Source: CAYOFK01 sp964403185 (GTDB lineage Bacteria > Bacteroidota > Bacteroidia > Bacteroidales > VadinHA17). Taken from it: a stretch of DNA of 17,205 nucleotides. Below the pieces are notes generated by a model, which ran no database searches, was not told where the DNA came from, and saw only the letters and a program-made list of their open reading frames with translations. Of this stretch, positions 1 to 6,730 are shown one piece after another; position 1 is the stretch's first letter, and the number at the start of each line of letters is the position of its first letter. The stretch covers positions 1 through 17,205 of the forward strand of contig CAYOFK010000050.1 of the NCBI GenBank assembly GCA_964403185.1. Direction: 5' to 3'. The position numbers and the translations under genes were made by a program.

Positions 1-115
1 TGCCGGGGTTAGTCAGGGGTGGGGTACTAAGCCGGATAATGAGATGAGGATGACTAACTCCGTCCTTTAGGGCGGAGATATTGAACTATAAACCACTAAC
101 CGGGCTTTAGCCCAA
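1..115. repeat. Hairpin cluster resembling an IS200/IS605 end or REP palindromes
   Basis: Two hairpins with the same TTTA loop sit 24 bases apart. The first has 8-bp arms at 58-65 and 70-77 (CTCCGTCC / GGGCGGAG, one G-T pair). The second has 4-bp arms at 102-105 and 110-113 (GGGC / GCCC). Each is preceded at once by ACTAAC (53-58 and 95-100). GTTAGTC at 8-14 is the exact reverse complement of GACTAAC at 52-58, so a larger stem can enclose positions 8-58. From general knowledge, hairpins of the CCGTCCTT-AGGGCGG kind are common at the tnpB-side end of IS200/IS605 elements, and GGGCTTTAGCCC-like palindromes are common as REP sequences. No transposase is visible here; it could lie upstream of the window. 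The mobile-element reading is inference; the hairpins are seen directly. Confidence 0.4.
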
Positions 116-331
116 AACTTACATGAGTGATTACTCGTATCTCATGGTATGAGCCGGATTTACCCGTGTCAGCCGCAAGGCATAAAACAGGATTGTACAC
201 ACTACAATAATGACGGAGAACAGGAAGTCCGGAATGAGAGGAGATTGATTTATTGAAATAGTGTTAAAAGTCATATCTGCAAGGAGTCAAATATGCTAAT
301 TTTAGGTCTCCCAAACCAATAACTACCGAGG
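116..331. other. Intergenic region without a recognisable gene
   Basis: No open frame of useful length is present. Alternative small stems can form around CATGAG (122-127) and CTCATG (141-146), with CTCAT (141-145) also able to pair with ATGAG (149-153). A good Shine-Dalgarno AAGGAG at 281-286 lies 6 bases before an ATG at 293 that opens a nine-codon frame (MLILGLPNQ, stop ending at 322), which finishes 9 bases before the next gene. This may be chance or a leader peptide. I found no TAnnTTTG promoter element on the + strand and could not match the segment to a riboswitch or group II intron domain I know. Confidence 0.4.
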
Positions 332-2386
332 ATGATAAATAAACAGCTTCTTGATCCTGAAAGCATCGTCATCGTAGGTGGATCCAATGATGTTTCCAAA
401 CCGGGAGGAAAAGTCCTGAAAAACTTACTGAGCGGTTCTTATGCAGGCCGGGTATATGTGCTGAATCCCCAGGAAAAAGAGGTTCAGGGCGTACAATCCT
501 TTCCCGGCCCGGACAGTCTCCCCAATGTGGATCTGGCCATCCTGGCCATCGCTGCCAGGCACTGTCCCCAATCCGTGGAATTCCTGGCCAGGAAAAAAAA
601 TACCAGGGCTTTCATTATCCTGTCGGCTGGGTTTAGTGAAGAAAGTGAAGAAGGTGCACAATGGGAAAAAAAGATTGCAGATACCATTCATAACACCGGC
701 GGCTGTTTGATAGGGCCGAACTGCATCGGATTCCTGAACCATAATTATTACGGGATCTTTACCACACCTCTGCCTGAAACCAATCCTGCCGGTGTGGATT
801 TTATTTCCGGTTCGGGGGCCACGGCTGTTTTTATTATGGAGTCGGGGATCCCTAAAGGCCTGACTTTTTCAAGCGTATATTCTGTTGGTAACAGCGCACA
901 GACAGGGGTGGAGGATGTATTGAAATACCTGGATGAATCCTTTGATCCTGAGACAAGTTCACGGATCAAACTGTTGTATTTTGAAAGTGTGAATAAACCG
1001 GAATTGTTGCTGAAACATGGCCGGTCTCTCATGCAAAAAGGATGCAGGATCGCAGCCATTAAAGCAGGCCGTTCTGAAGCGGGCAGCCGGGCTGCCAGTT
1101 CACATACCGGAGCACTTGCCTCACCCGATATTGCGGTGGATGCCCTGTTTAAAAAAGCCGGCATTCTAAGGTGTTACAGTCGTGAAGAACTGTCAACGGT
1201 GGCAGCCATTTATAACCATCCCCTGCCGGAAGGGAAAAATATGGCCATTGTGACCCATGCCGGAGGGCCTGCCGTCATGCTGACCGATGTTTTTTCTGAG
1301 GCGGGATTGCAGGTTCCGGAAATAAAAGGGCCGGCCGCTGATGCACTGCTTGAGAAACTGCATCCGGGTTCTTCCGTTGCCAATCCAATTGATTTTCTGG
1401 CTACCGGTACAGCCGAACAACTGGGGGTCATTATAGATGCCTGTGAAAAGCACTTTGAGAACATCGATGCCATCATCGTGATCTTTGGCAGTCCGGGTCT
1501 GTTTCCGGTAAATCCGGTGTACGACGTGCTGGATCAGAAGATGAAAAGCTGCAGGAAACCGATATACCCGGTTCTCCCATCGGTCATTAATGCCGGGGAT
1601 GCCATAGAAGAGTTTATTTCCGGAGACCGTGTATTTTTCCCGGATGAGGTAGTCTTTGGAAGGGCATTGTCCAGGGTTTTAAAGAGCATGGAGGCCCCGG
1701 CTGCAGCATCCAAAACTCCTAAGGTGGATAAAAGAATGATCAGGCCTGTTATTGAATCTGCCGGGGCAGGATATCTTGACTCCGGAGTTGTTACTGCCCT
1801 TCTGGATGCCAGTGACATCAGGAGAGTTGCAGAACTCGTGGCAACGACTGCAAAGGAAGCGGTAAAGGTTGCAAAGGAAACCGGATTTCCGCTGGTGATG
1901 AAATGCGTGGGACCGGTGCATAAATCAGATGTCGATGGTGTAGCTTTAAACATTTCAAACGTGGAGGAAGCCATCGCTGAGTATAACCGGATGAAAAAGA
2001 TCCCGGGTATGAAGACGATCCTGATACAACCTATGATCTCCGGCCTTGAGCTGTTTGCAGGAGTTAAAAAGGAAGGTGCATTTGGGCACCTCCTGATGTG
2101 CGGCCTGGGCGGGATCTTTGTTGAAGTCCTTAAGGATGTATCTGTTGCAATGTTACCCTTAGATCCGGGGGAGGCCAACAGAATGATCAGAAGCCTGAAG
2201 GGATATGAGATCATTAAAGGGGTCAGGAACCAGGAAGGTGTGGACGAAAACCTGTTTGCAGAGGTGTTGGAACGATTATCAGGATTGATAGCGGTGGCGC
2301 CTGAAATTGTTGAGATGGATCTAAATCCCCTGATTGGCAGAGGAGATCAAATGCATTGTGTGGATGCCAGAATAAGGATAGAATGA
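332..2386 (+). CDS. ADP-forming acyl-CoA (acetate) synthetase, fused alpha-beta chain
   Basis: This enzyme converts acyl-CoA, ADP and phosphate to the free acid, CoA and ATP in the cytoplasm, the energy-conserving last step of amino-acid or pyruvate fermentation. The 684 residues carry the alpha part first: a CoA-binding Rossmann domain from about residue 5 (SIVIVGGS), then two succinyl-CoA ligase-like domains. His258, in the SSHTGALAS motif, matches the phosphorylated histidine of this family. The beta part, from about residue 465 to the end, is an ATP-grasp domain with GFPLVMK, the GLGGIFVEVLKDVS loop and EMDLNPL. The ATG at 332 starts directly at the conserved domain. No close Shine-Dalgarno site is seen apart from CGAGG abutting the start. 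The fused alpha-beta form is common in bacteria; archaea often split it. The preferred acid (acetate, branched-chain or aryl) cannot be read from sequence. The downstream 2-oxoacid oxidoreductase suggests branched-chain or broad acyl-CoAs. The family call is firm. Confidence 0.93.
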   Translation: MINKQLLDPESIVIVGGSNDVSKPGGKVLKNLLSGSYAGRVYVLNPQEKEVQGVQSFPGPDSLPNVDLAILAIAARHCPQSVEFLARKKNTRAFIILSAGFSEESEEGAQWEKKIADTIHNTGGCLIGPNCIGFLNHNYYGIFTTPLPETNPAGVDFISGSGATAVFIMESGIPKGLTFSSVYSVGNSAQTGVEDVLKYLDESFDPETSSRIKLLYFESVNKPELLLKHGRSLMQKGCRIAAIKAGRSEAGSRAASSHTGALASPDIAVDALFKKAGILRCYSREELSTVAAIYNHPLPEGKNMAIVTHAGGPAVMLTDVFSEAGLQVPEIKGPAADALLEKLHPGSSVANPIDFLATGTAEQLGVIIDACEKHFENIDAIIVIFGSPGLFPVNPVYDVLDQKMKSCRKPIYPVLPSVINAGDAIEEFISGDRVFFPDEVVFGRALSRVLKSMEAPAAASKTPKVDKRMIRPVIESAGAGYLDSGVVTALLDASDIRRVAELVATTAKEAVKVAKETGFPLVMKCVGPVHKSDVDGVALNISNVEEAIAEYNRMKKIPGMKTILIQPMISGLELFAGVKKEGAFGHLLMCGLGGIFVEVLKDVSVAMLPLDPGEANRMIRSLKGYEIIKGVRNQEGVDENLFAEVLERLSGLIAVAPEIVEMDLNPLIGRGDQMHCVDARIRIE

Positions 2387-2449
2387 GTCCGGATTTTTGT
2401 GCAAACTATCAATATGTTTTTAAACAATCCGGATCCTGTAAAATAATTT

Positions 2450-2457
2450 TATATTTG
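2450..2457 (+). promoter_or_regulatory. Bacteroidota -7 promoter element for the flavodoxin gene
   Basis: TATATTTG matches the Bacteroidota -7 consensus TAnnTTTG and lies 44 bases before the flavodoxin ATG, predicting an untranslated leader of about 40 bases. No good -33 TTTG is found at the expected distance; the nearest feature is the small dyad TGTTTTTAAACA at 2415-2426. The surrounding 115-base gap is AT-rich. This suggests the flavodoxin can be transcribed separately from the upstream synthetase gene. Confidence 0.45.
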
Positions 2458-2501
2458 TATTTAGAATATTTTACACTGTTTTATAAGTTAAAGATCATAA
2501 A

Positions 2502-3023
2502 ATGAACAAGATAGGATTATTCTACGGGCCACAGAAGGGATCGGTAGAAACAATTGCATTCAAAATCGAAAAAATGCTGGGCGCTGACATGGTTGATCTT
2601 GTTCCGGTCAATTCTGCCAGTGCAAAAGATGTTGAAGCCTATACCAACATCATTTTCGGGATCTCAACAATCGGCAGTCACGTCTGGGCCCGTCAAACCC
2701 CCAGCGCTGACTGGGATAACTTTCTTCCGGAATTGGAAAAAATCAATTATACCAATAAGGTTGTTGCACTTTATGGCCTCGGTGATAGTGTGACCTATAC
2801 ACTTCATTTTGTTGATTCTCTGGGAATACTTGGAAAAAAACTTCTTGGATTGGGTGCAAACATTGTAGGAAGATGCCCTGTAACGGATTATGATTTTGAA
2901 GATTCTGAAGCCGTTATTGATGGAGAATTCATAGGGCTCCCTCTTGATGAGGACTTTGAACCTGAGAAATCAGAAACCAGAATCAAAAGCTGGCTGGATG
3001 GGATTTTATCTGAATTTAAATAA
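2502..3023 (+). CDS. Flavodoxin, long-chain type, with atypical FMN phosphate loop
   Basis: This is a small FMN-binding electron carrier (173 residues) that can replace ferredoxin as partner of low-potential oxidoreductases. The N-terminus (KIGLFYG) is a typical first beta strand, and the ALYGLGDSVTY segment near residue 90 with a following FVDSLG matches the second FMN-contact loop and next helix of flavodoxins. DGEFIGLPLDEDFE near the C-terminus resembles the long-chain type. The first loop is unusual: the usual S/T-x-T-G-x-T phosphate-binding pattern after the first strand is replaced by GPQKGSVET, so the conserved Thr/Ser residues are largely missing. The region that normally carries the FMN-stacking Trp reads STIGSHVWARQ, shifted from the usual STWGxGE. 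It lies between an acyl-CoA synthetase and an aminotransferase, before a 2-oxoacid oxidoreductase operon, so a role as electron acceptor there is plausible but inferred. A terminator hairpin follows 16 bases after the stop. Confidence 0.85.
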   Translation: MNKIGLFYGPQKGSVETIAFKIEKMLGADMVDLVPVNSASAKDVEAYTNIIFGISTIGSHVWARQTPSADWDNFLPELEKINYTNKVVALYGLGDSVTYTLHFVDSLGILGKKLLGLGANIVGRCPVTDYDFEDSEAVIDGEFIGLPLDEDFEPEKSETRIKSWLDGILSEFK

Positions 3024-3039
3024 GTACACGGTTCCTGGC

Positions 3040-3067
3040 AGGCGATCGGTATACGGTCGCCTTTTTC
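3040..3067 (+). terminator. Rho-independent terminator after the flavodoxin gene
   Basis: A 9-bp stem, AGGCGATCG (3040-3048) with CGGTCGCCT (3054-3062), contains one T-G pair, has a 5-base loop GTATA, and runs into five T residues at 3062-3066. This is a standard intrinsic terminator for the + strand. It ends only about 20 bases before the aminotransferase ATG at 3087, with no promoter element between them, so the aminotransferase may depend on read-through. Confidence 0.75.
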
Positions 3068-3086
3068 TATCTGACAAAGGCAATAC

Positions 3087-4421
3087 ATGGATAAAAAATT
3101 AACAAGAGACACCCCTATAGATGGCAAGGTTGTCCGTGAGGAGATCATAAAGAGTGGTCTGCCGGAAATTGGCATGGGAAGTATCAGGGAAATCGTCAGG
3201 CTGGTTAATAATATACAGGCGAGGACCGGAAAAGAATTCATCAGGATGGAAATGGGGGTCCCCGGTCTGGCTCCGGTCGAAGCCGGTATAAAATCAGAAA
3301 TCGAAGCCTTAAAAAGGGGTGTGGCGGCAAAATATCCCATGATTGAGGGTATAGCAGAACTAAAACAGGAGGTTTCGCGATTTGTAAAACTTTTTATGAA
3401 CATTGAAGTCGATCCTGCCGGCTGTATCCCAACGGTTGGATCCATGATGGGATCCATGGCAGTTTTTATGGTAGCCAACAGAAACGACCATACCAAAGAG
3501 GGCACCCTGTTCATTGATCCGGGATTTCCGGTCCAGAAAGCCCAGGCCAAGGTATTGGGTCATAATTATTACAGTTTTGATATCTACAATTACCGGGGGG
3601 AGAAATTGCGCGACAAGCTGTTAGAGTATCTCAAAACCGGAAAGATCTCCAGCATTCTTTACTCAAACCCAAACAATCCATCATGGATTTGTTTCACCGA
3701 CGAGGAATTACAGATCATTGGAGAGCTGGCTACAGAGTACGACATTATTGTTATTGAAGACCTGGCTTATTTTGGCATGGATTTCCGAAAGGATTTTTCC
3801 CGGCCCGGAGAGCCTCCCTTCCAGCCTTCGGTTGCCAATTACACAGGTAATTATGTCCTGTTAATTTCCAGTTCCAAAGCCTTCAGTTATGCCGGTCAGC
3901 GCATTGGCACCATGGTCATTTCCAATACCCTGTTTAACAGAACCTATCCCGACCTTAAACGTTATTATTCTTCAGATGGTTTTGGATACTCCATCATTTA
4001 TGGAGCCCTGTATGCTTTGTCTGCCGGTGTCTGCCATTCGGCACAATTCGGGCTTACAGGCATCCTGAGGGAAGTAAACTCAGGAAGTTATAACTACCTT
4101 GCGGATGTTCGGGAATATGGTAAAAAAGCTAAGATCATGAAGCTGCTGTTCATTGAAAACGGTTTCAGCATCGTTTACGATACCGATATTGATGCTCCCA
4201 TCGCTGATGGATTTTACTTCACCATAGCTTACCCGGGATTTTCAGGTGTGGACCTGTTGGAAGAGTTGATGTATTATGGGATCAGTGCCATATCACTGGC
4301 TATTACAGGAAGCGAAAAAACAGAAGGGATCAGGGCCTGCGTGTCCCAGGTACGCAGGGATCAGTTCGGTACGCTGGAATTCAGGTTGAAAGAATTTTCG
4401 AAACATCACCCTGTTCATTAA
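3087..4421 (+). CDS. PLP-dependent class I/II aminotransferase
   Basis: This is a fold-type I aminotransferase of 444 residues, expected to swap the amino group of an amino acid with a 2-oxoacid in the cytoplasm. The landmarks are clear: SNPNNPSW (residues 193-200, the substrate-carboxylate and PLP-binding Asn region), EDLAYFG with Asp225 and Tyr228, which contact the PLP ring, and SSSKAFSYAGQRIG with Lys264 as the PLP-linking lysine. The chain is somewhat longer than the usual 390-400 residues, mainly because of an N-terminal extension of about 50 residues before EFIRMEMGVPGL. The ATG at 3087 is the first in frame after the upstream terminator. Position just upstream of a four-subunit 2-oxoacid oxidoreductase suggests it supplies 2-oxoacids from amino acids, perhaps branched-chain or aromatic. 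The exact substrate cannot be told. No internal promoter is evident. Confidence 0.88.
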   Translation: MDKKLTRDTPIDGKVVREEIIKSGLPEIGMGSIREIVRLVNNIQARTGKEFIRMEMGVPGLAPVEAGIKSEIEALKRGVAAKYPMIEGIAELKQEVSRFVKLFMNIEVDPAGCIPTVGSMMGSMAVFMVANRNDHTKEGTLFIDPGFPVQKAQAKVLGHNYYSFDIYNYRGEKLRDKLLEYLKTGKISSILYSNPNNPSWICFTDEELQIIGELATEYDIIVIEDLAYFGMDFRKDFSRPGEPPFQPSVANYTGNYVLLISSSKAFSYAGQRIGTMVISNTLFNRTYPDLKRYYSSDGFGYSIIYGALYALSAGVCHSAQFGLTGILREVNSGSYNYLADVREYGKKAKIMKLLFIENGFSIVYDTDIDAPIADGFYFTIAYPGFSGVDLLEELMYYGISAISLAITGSEKTEGIRACVSQVRRDQFGTLEFRLKEFSKHHPVH

Positions 4422-4450
4422 TAGTTATTATTTTTTGGAATAAACAGCTG

Positions 4451-4466
4451 TGTGATTAAAATCATA
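4451..4466. promoter_or_regulatory. CRP/FNR-like dyad upstream of the oxidoreductase operon
   Basis: TGTGATTAAAATCATA reads TGTGA-N6-TCATA, nine of ten positions of the E. coli CRP half-sites TGTGA-N6-TCACA, and contains the FNR-like core TGAT-N4-ATCA. A wider imperfect symmetry continues outward (GCT at 4447-4449, AGC at 4468-4470). Its centre is about 43 bases upstream of the transcription start predicted from the -7 element at 4489, the usual place for a class II activator. The regulator is unknown; Bacteroidota do encode Crp/Fnr-family proteins, but their site preferences vary. Confidence 0.4.
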
Positions 4467-4488
4467 GAGCAATAAATTATAAAATTCC

Positions 4489-4496
4489 TACTTTTG
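4489..4496 (+). promoter_or_regulatory. Bacteroidota -7 element for the oxidoreductase operon
   Basis: TACTTTTG matches TAnnTTTG and lies 28 bases before the ferredoxin-like subunit ATG. No convincing -33 TTTG is present at the usual spacing. This would fit a promoter needing an activator, such as one bound at the dyad at 4451-4466. Predicted start is near 4501. Confidence 0.5.
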
Positions 4497-4524
4497 ATCC
4501 GGTTGAATTAAATTTATTCTTACA

Positions 4525-4764
4525 ATGGGAAAGGTTAAAGGAACAATTGAGGTCGATACTGAAAAATGCAAGGGATGTGAATTGTGCATTGGCGCCTGTC
4601 CGACCGATGTGATTGATATGAGTTTGGAAGTGAACAGGAAAGGCTACACTTATGCATATATGAAAAATCCTGATGCCTGCACGGGCTGTGCAAATTGCGC
4701 CATTGTTTGTCCTGATGGCGTCATTACAGTTTACAGGTATAAAATGGTTGAACAGGAAAATTGA
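4525..4764 (+). CDS. 2-oxoacid:ferredoxin oxidoreductase, delta subunit (2x[4Fe-4S] ferredoxin)
   Basis: This 79-residue subunit carries electrons from the thiamine-pyrophosphate site of the enzyme to an external ferredoxin or flavodoxin. Two full cluster motifs are visible: Cys15, 18, 21 and 25 followed by Pro26, and Cys52, 55, 58 and 62 followed by Pro63. The length and the gene order (delta before alpha, beta, gamma) match four-subunit KorDABC/VorDABC-type oxidoreductases. The alpha gene follows after 34 bases. A free-standing ferredoxin is an alternative, but the operon makes the subunit role much more likely. Confidence 0.9.
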   Translation: MGKVKGTIEVDTEKCKGCELCIGACPTDVIDMSLEVNRKGYTYAYMKNPDACTGCANCAIVCPDGVITVYRYKMVEQEN

Positions 4765-4798
4765 TATAAATTCCACATTAAATAAAAGAACTTTTAGG

Positions 4799-5866
4799 AT
4801 GGAAGAATACATGTTAATGAAGGGGAATGAAGCCATTGCCGAAGCTGCTATCCGTGCGGGTACTGATGGCTATTTTGGTTACCCCATTACCCCTCAGAGT
4901 GAGATCATGGAATACCTCACGCTTGCCAAACCACATGAAAGTACCGGCATGGTAGTTCTCCAGGCTGAAAGTGAAGTGGCTGCCATTAACATGTTATATG
5001 GCGGTGCGGCAGCCGGAAAGAAAGTGATGACCTCCTCTTCTTCTCCGGGAATAAGCCTCATGCAGGAAGGGATCTCATACATCGCCGGCGCCGAATTGCC
5101 CTGTCTTATCGTGAATGTTGTGAGAGGCGGCCCAGGTCTTGGAACCATTCAACCTTCACAATCTGACTATTTTCAGGCTACCAAAGGCGGCGGTCATGGC
5201 GACTACCGTCTTATTACCCTGGCTCCTTCCTCGGTGCAGGAAATGGCTGATTTTGTTGAGCACGCTTTCAACCTCGCATTCAAATACCGCAATCCTGTGA
5301 TGATCCTGACTGACGGCGCCATCGGCCAGATGATGGAAAAGGTCAGGTTTTCCAGTCAAAAGAAACGCAATGAAAAAGCTCCGGATTGGGCCACCGTTGG
5401 GAAACCGCCCGGACGCGGTCCAAACATCATAACCTCTCTCGATCTGGATCCGGCCAGGCATGAACGCCACAACATTAAGCTCCAGAGTAAGTATAGGGAG
5501 ATTGAGAAAAATGAGATACAATATGAACTGCTCGATTGTGATGACGTGGAATACCTTTTTGTAGCCTATGGTACCAGTGCCCGGATCTGTCAGAAATCCA
5601 TGCTGCTTGCACGGGATCAGGGGATAAAGGTAGGATTGGTCAGGCTCATTACACTCTGGCCTTATCCTTATGCCATGGTTAAGGAAATGAGCCGGAAGGT
5701 TAAAGGCATGCTTGCGGTGGAAATGAGCTCGGGACAAATGGTTGAGGATGTCAAACTGGCCGTGGAAGGGAAAATTCCCGTCGACCATTATGGCCGAATG
5801 GGAGGGATACTACCCGCACCTGAAGAAATCATTGAAGCTTTGAAGGAGAAAATTATAGGAGGATGA
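4799..5866 (+). CDS. vorB: 2-oxoacid:ferredoxin oxidoreductase, alpha subunit (VorB type)
   Basis: This subunit forms part of the enzyme that oxidatively decarboxylates a 2-oxoacid with CoA to acyl-CoA, CO2 and reduced ferredoxin. I start it at the ATG at 4799 (MEEYMLMKGNEAIAEA), giving 355 residues; the frame is open further upstream but that part overlaps the delta gene and does not resemble the family. The pyrimidine-binding domain begins at once, with the family motif YPITPQSE at residues 28-35 and LQAESEVAA at about 54-62, followed by the SSSSPGISLMQEGISY segment. The C-terminal third (from about residue 240) is the transketolase C-terminal-like domain (LFVAYGTSARI, VGLVRLITLWPYP). This version is usually annotated VorB, 3-methyl-2-oxobutanoate dehydrogenase, but 2-oxoglutarate and other 2-oxoacid enzymes are close relatives, so the substrate is not certain. 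Confidence 0.9.
   Translation: MEEYMLMKGNEAIAEAAIRAGTDGYFGYPITPQSEIMEYLTLAKPHESTGMVVLQAESEVAAINMLYGGAAAGKKVMTSSSSPGISLMQEGISYIAGAELPCLIVNVVRGGPGLGTIQPSQSDYFQATKGGGHGDYRLITLAPSSVQEMADFVEHAFNLAFKYRNPVMILTDGAIGQMMEKVRFSSQKKRNEKAPDWATVGKPPGRGPNIITSLDLDPARHERHNIKLQSKYREIEKNEIQYELLDCDDVEYLFVAYGTSARICQKSMLLARDQGIKVGLVRLITLWPYPYAMVKEMSRKVKGMLAVEMSSGQMVEDVKLAVEGKIPVDHYGRMGGILPAPEEIIEALKEKIIGG
5857..5862 (+). promoter_or_regulatory. Canonical Shine-Dalgarno site for the beta subunit
   Basis: AGGAGG ends 7 bases before the beta-subunit ATG at 5870 and overlaps the last codons of the alpha gene. Such a strong site is uncommon in Bacteroidota, where most genes in this window lack one. It fixes the start and suggests the beta chain needs efficient translation to match alpha. 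Confidence 0.7.
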
Positions 5867-5869
5867 ATA

Positions 5870-6661
5870 ATGAGTGATATCACAGTAAATAAAAATGTAG
5901 CTGTTGCGGAAAATCTGGTGTATAAGAAAACCAATGTGCTGAATGACACTGTAATGCATTATTGTCCGGGCTGTGGCCATGGTACTGCACACCGCATCAT
6001 CGCAGAGGTGATCGAAGAAATGGGCATCCAGTCCGAGGTCATTGGCATAGCTCCGGTGGGCTGCTCGGTGCTCATGTATAATTATTTTAATATAGACATG
6101 CAGGAGGCTGCCCACGGACGGGCGCCCGCTGTGGCAACCGCTGTCAAACGCCTTCTGCCTGAAAAATTTGTGTTTACCTACCAGGGCGATGGCGACCTTG
6201 CCGCAATAGGTACAGCTGAAACCATTCATGCCTGCAACAGGGGTGAGAATATTGTCATGGTCTTTGTTAACAATGGGATATATGGAATGACGGGAGGACA
6301 AATGGCTCCCACCACGCTGGAGGGCATGAAATCATCCACCACACCCTATGGCAGAGATGTTCAATTGATGGGCAATCCCTTAAAGATGACCGAACTGGTG
6401 GCTGAATTACCAGGCACTTATTATGTGACACGACAGGCGGTACACACACCATCCCATGTGAGGAAGTGCAAAAAAGCAATCCGGAAGTCATTTGAAAACA
6501 CCAAACTGAATAAGGGCACCTCATTTGTTGAAGTGGTCTCCAATTGTAACTCAGGGTGGAAAATGACTCCCGTGGAATCCAATAAATGGATGGTGGACAA
6601 CATGTTCCCGTTCTATCCCCTGGGAGATATCAAAGTGCCGGATGGGGAATTGATTAAATAA
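5870..6661 (+). CDS. 2-oxoacid:ferredoxin oxidoreductase, beta subunit (TPP-binding)
   Basis: This subunit holds the thiamine-pyrophosphate cofactor. The 263 residues show the family's HYCPGCGHG motif (Cys32, Cys35) and the TPP motif GDG at 106-108 followed after the usual gap by the paired Asn residues 134-135 and GIYGMTGGQ. PVGCSV at about residue 63 is also typical. It starts 3 bases after the alpha stop codon. There is no extra ferredoxin domain, as expected when a separate delta subunit exists. The N-terminal 25 residues are longer than in many relatives. The cofactor role is firm; substrate choice is shared with alpha and unknown. Confidence 0.92.
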   Translation: MSDITVNKNVAVAENLVYKKTNVLNDTVMHYCPGCGHGTAHRIIAEVIEEMGIQSEVIGIAPVGCSVLMYNYFNIDMQEAAHGRAPAVATAVKRLLPEKFVFTYQGDGDLAAIGTAETIHACNRGENIVMVFVNNGIYGMTGGQMAPTTLEGMKSSTTPYGRDVQLMGNPLKMTELVAELPGTYYVTRQAVHTPSHVRKCKKAIRKSFENTKLNKGTSFVEVVSNCNSGWKMTPVESNKWMVDNMFPFYPLGDIKVPDGELIK

Positions 6662-6730
6662 CAAATAACAATGACCAGTATTCAGAAAATTTCTCATTTG
6701 GGATTTTTTATAAAATATTAAAAGTGAACC

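Noticed and set aside
116..331. Riboswitch or group II intron domain in the first intergenic region
   Set aside because: A GAGCCGGAT segment looked like domain V, but the matching 3' arm is missing and no riboswitch core I know fits.
1534..2214. Long open frame on the - strand (226 codons) inside the acyl-CoA synthetase gene
   Set aside because: It lies wholly antisense to a gene with clear family motifs, and its translation shows no recognisable domain.
2888..3550. Open frame of 220 codons on the - strand spanning the flavodoxin-aminotransferase junction
   Set aside because: It is antisense to two well-supported genes and crosses the terminator hairpin; its translation resembles no family I know.
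4673..4798. Upstream extension of the alpha-subunit frame
   Set aside because: It overlaps the delta-subunit gene in another frame, and the family N-terminus begins at the ATG at 4799.
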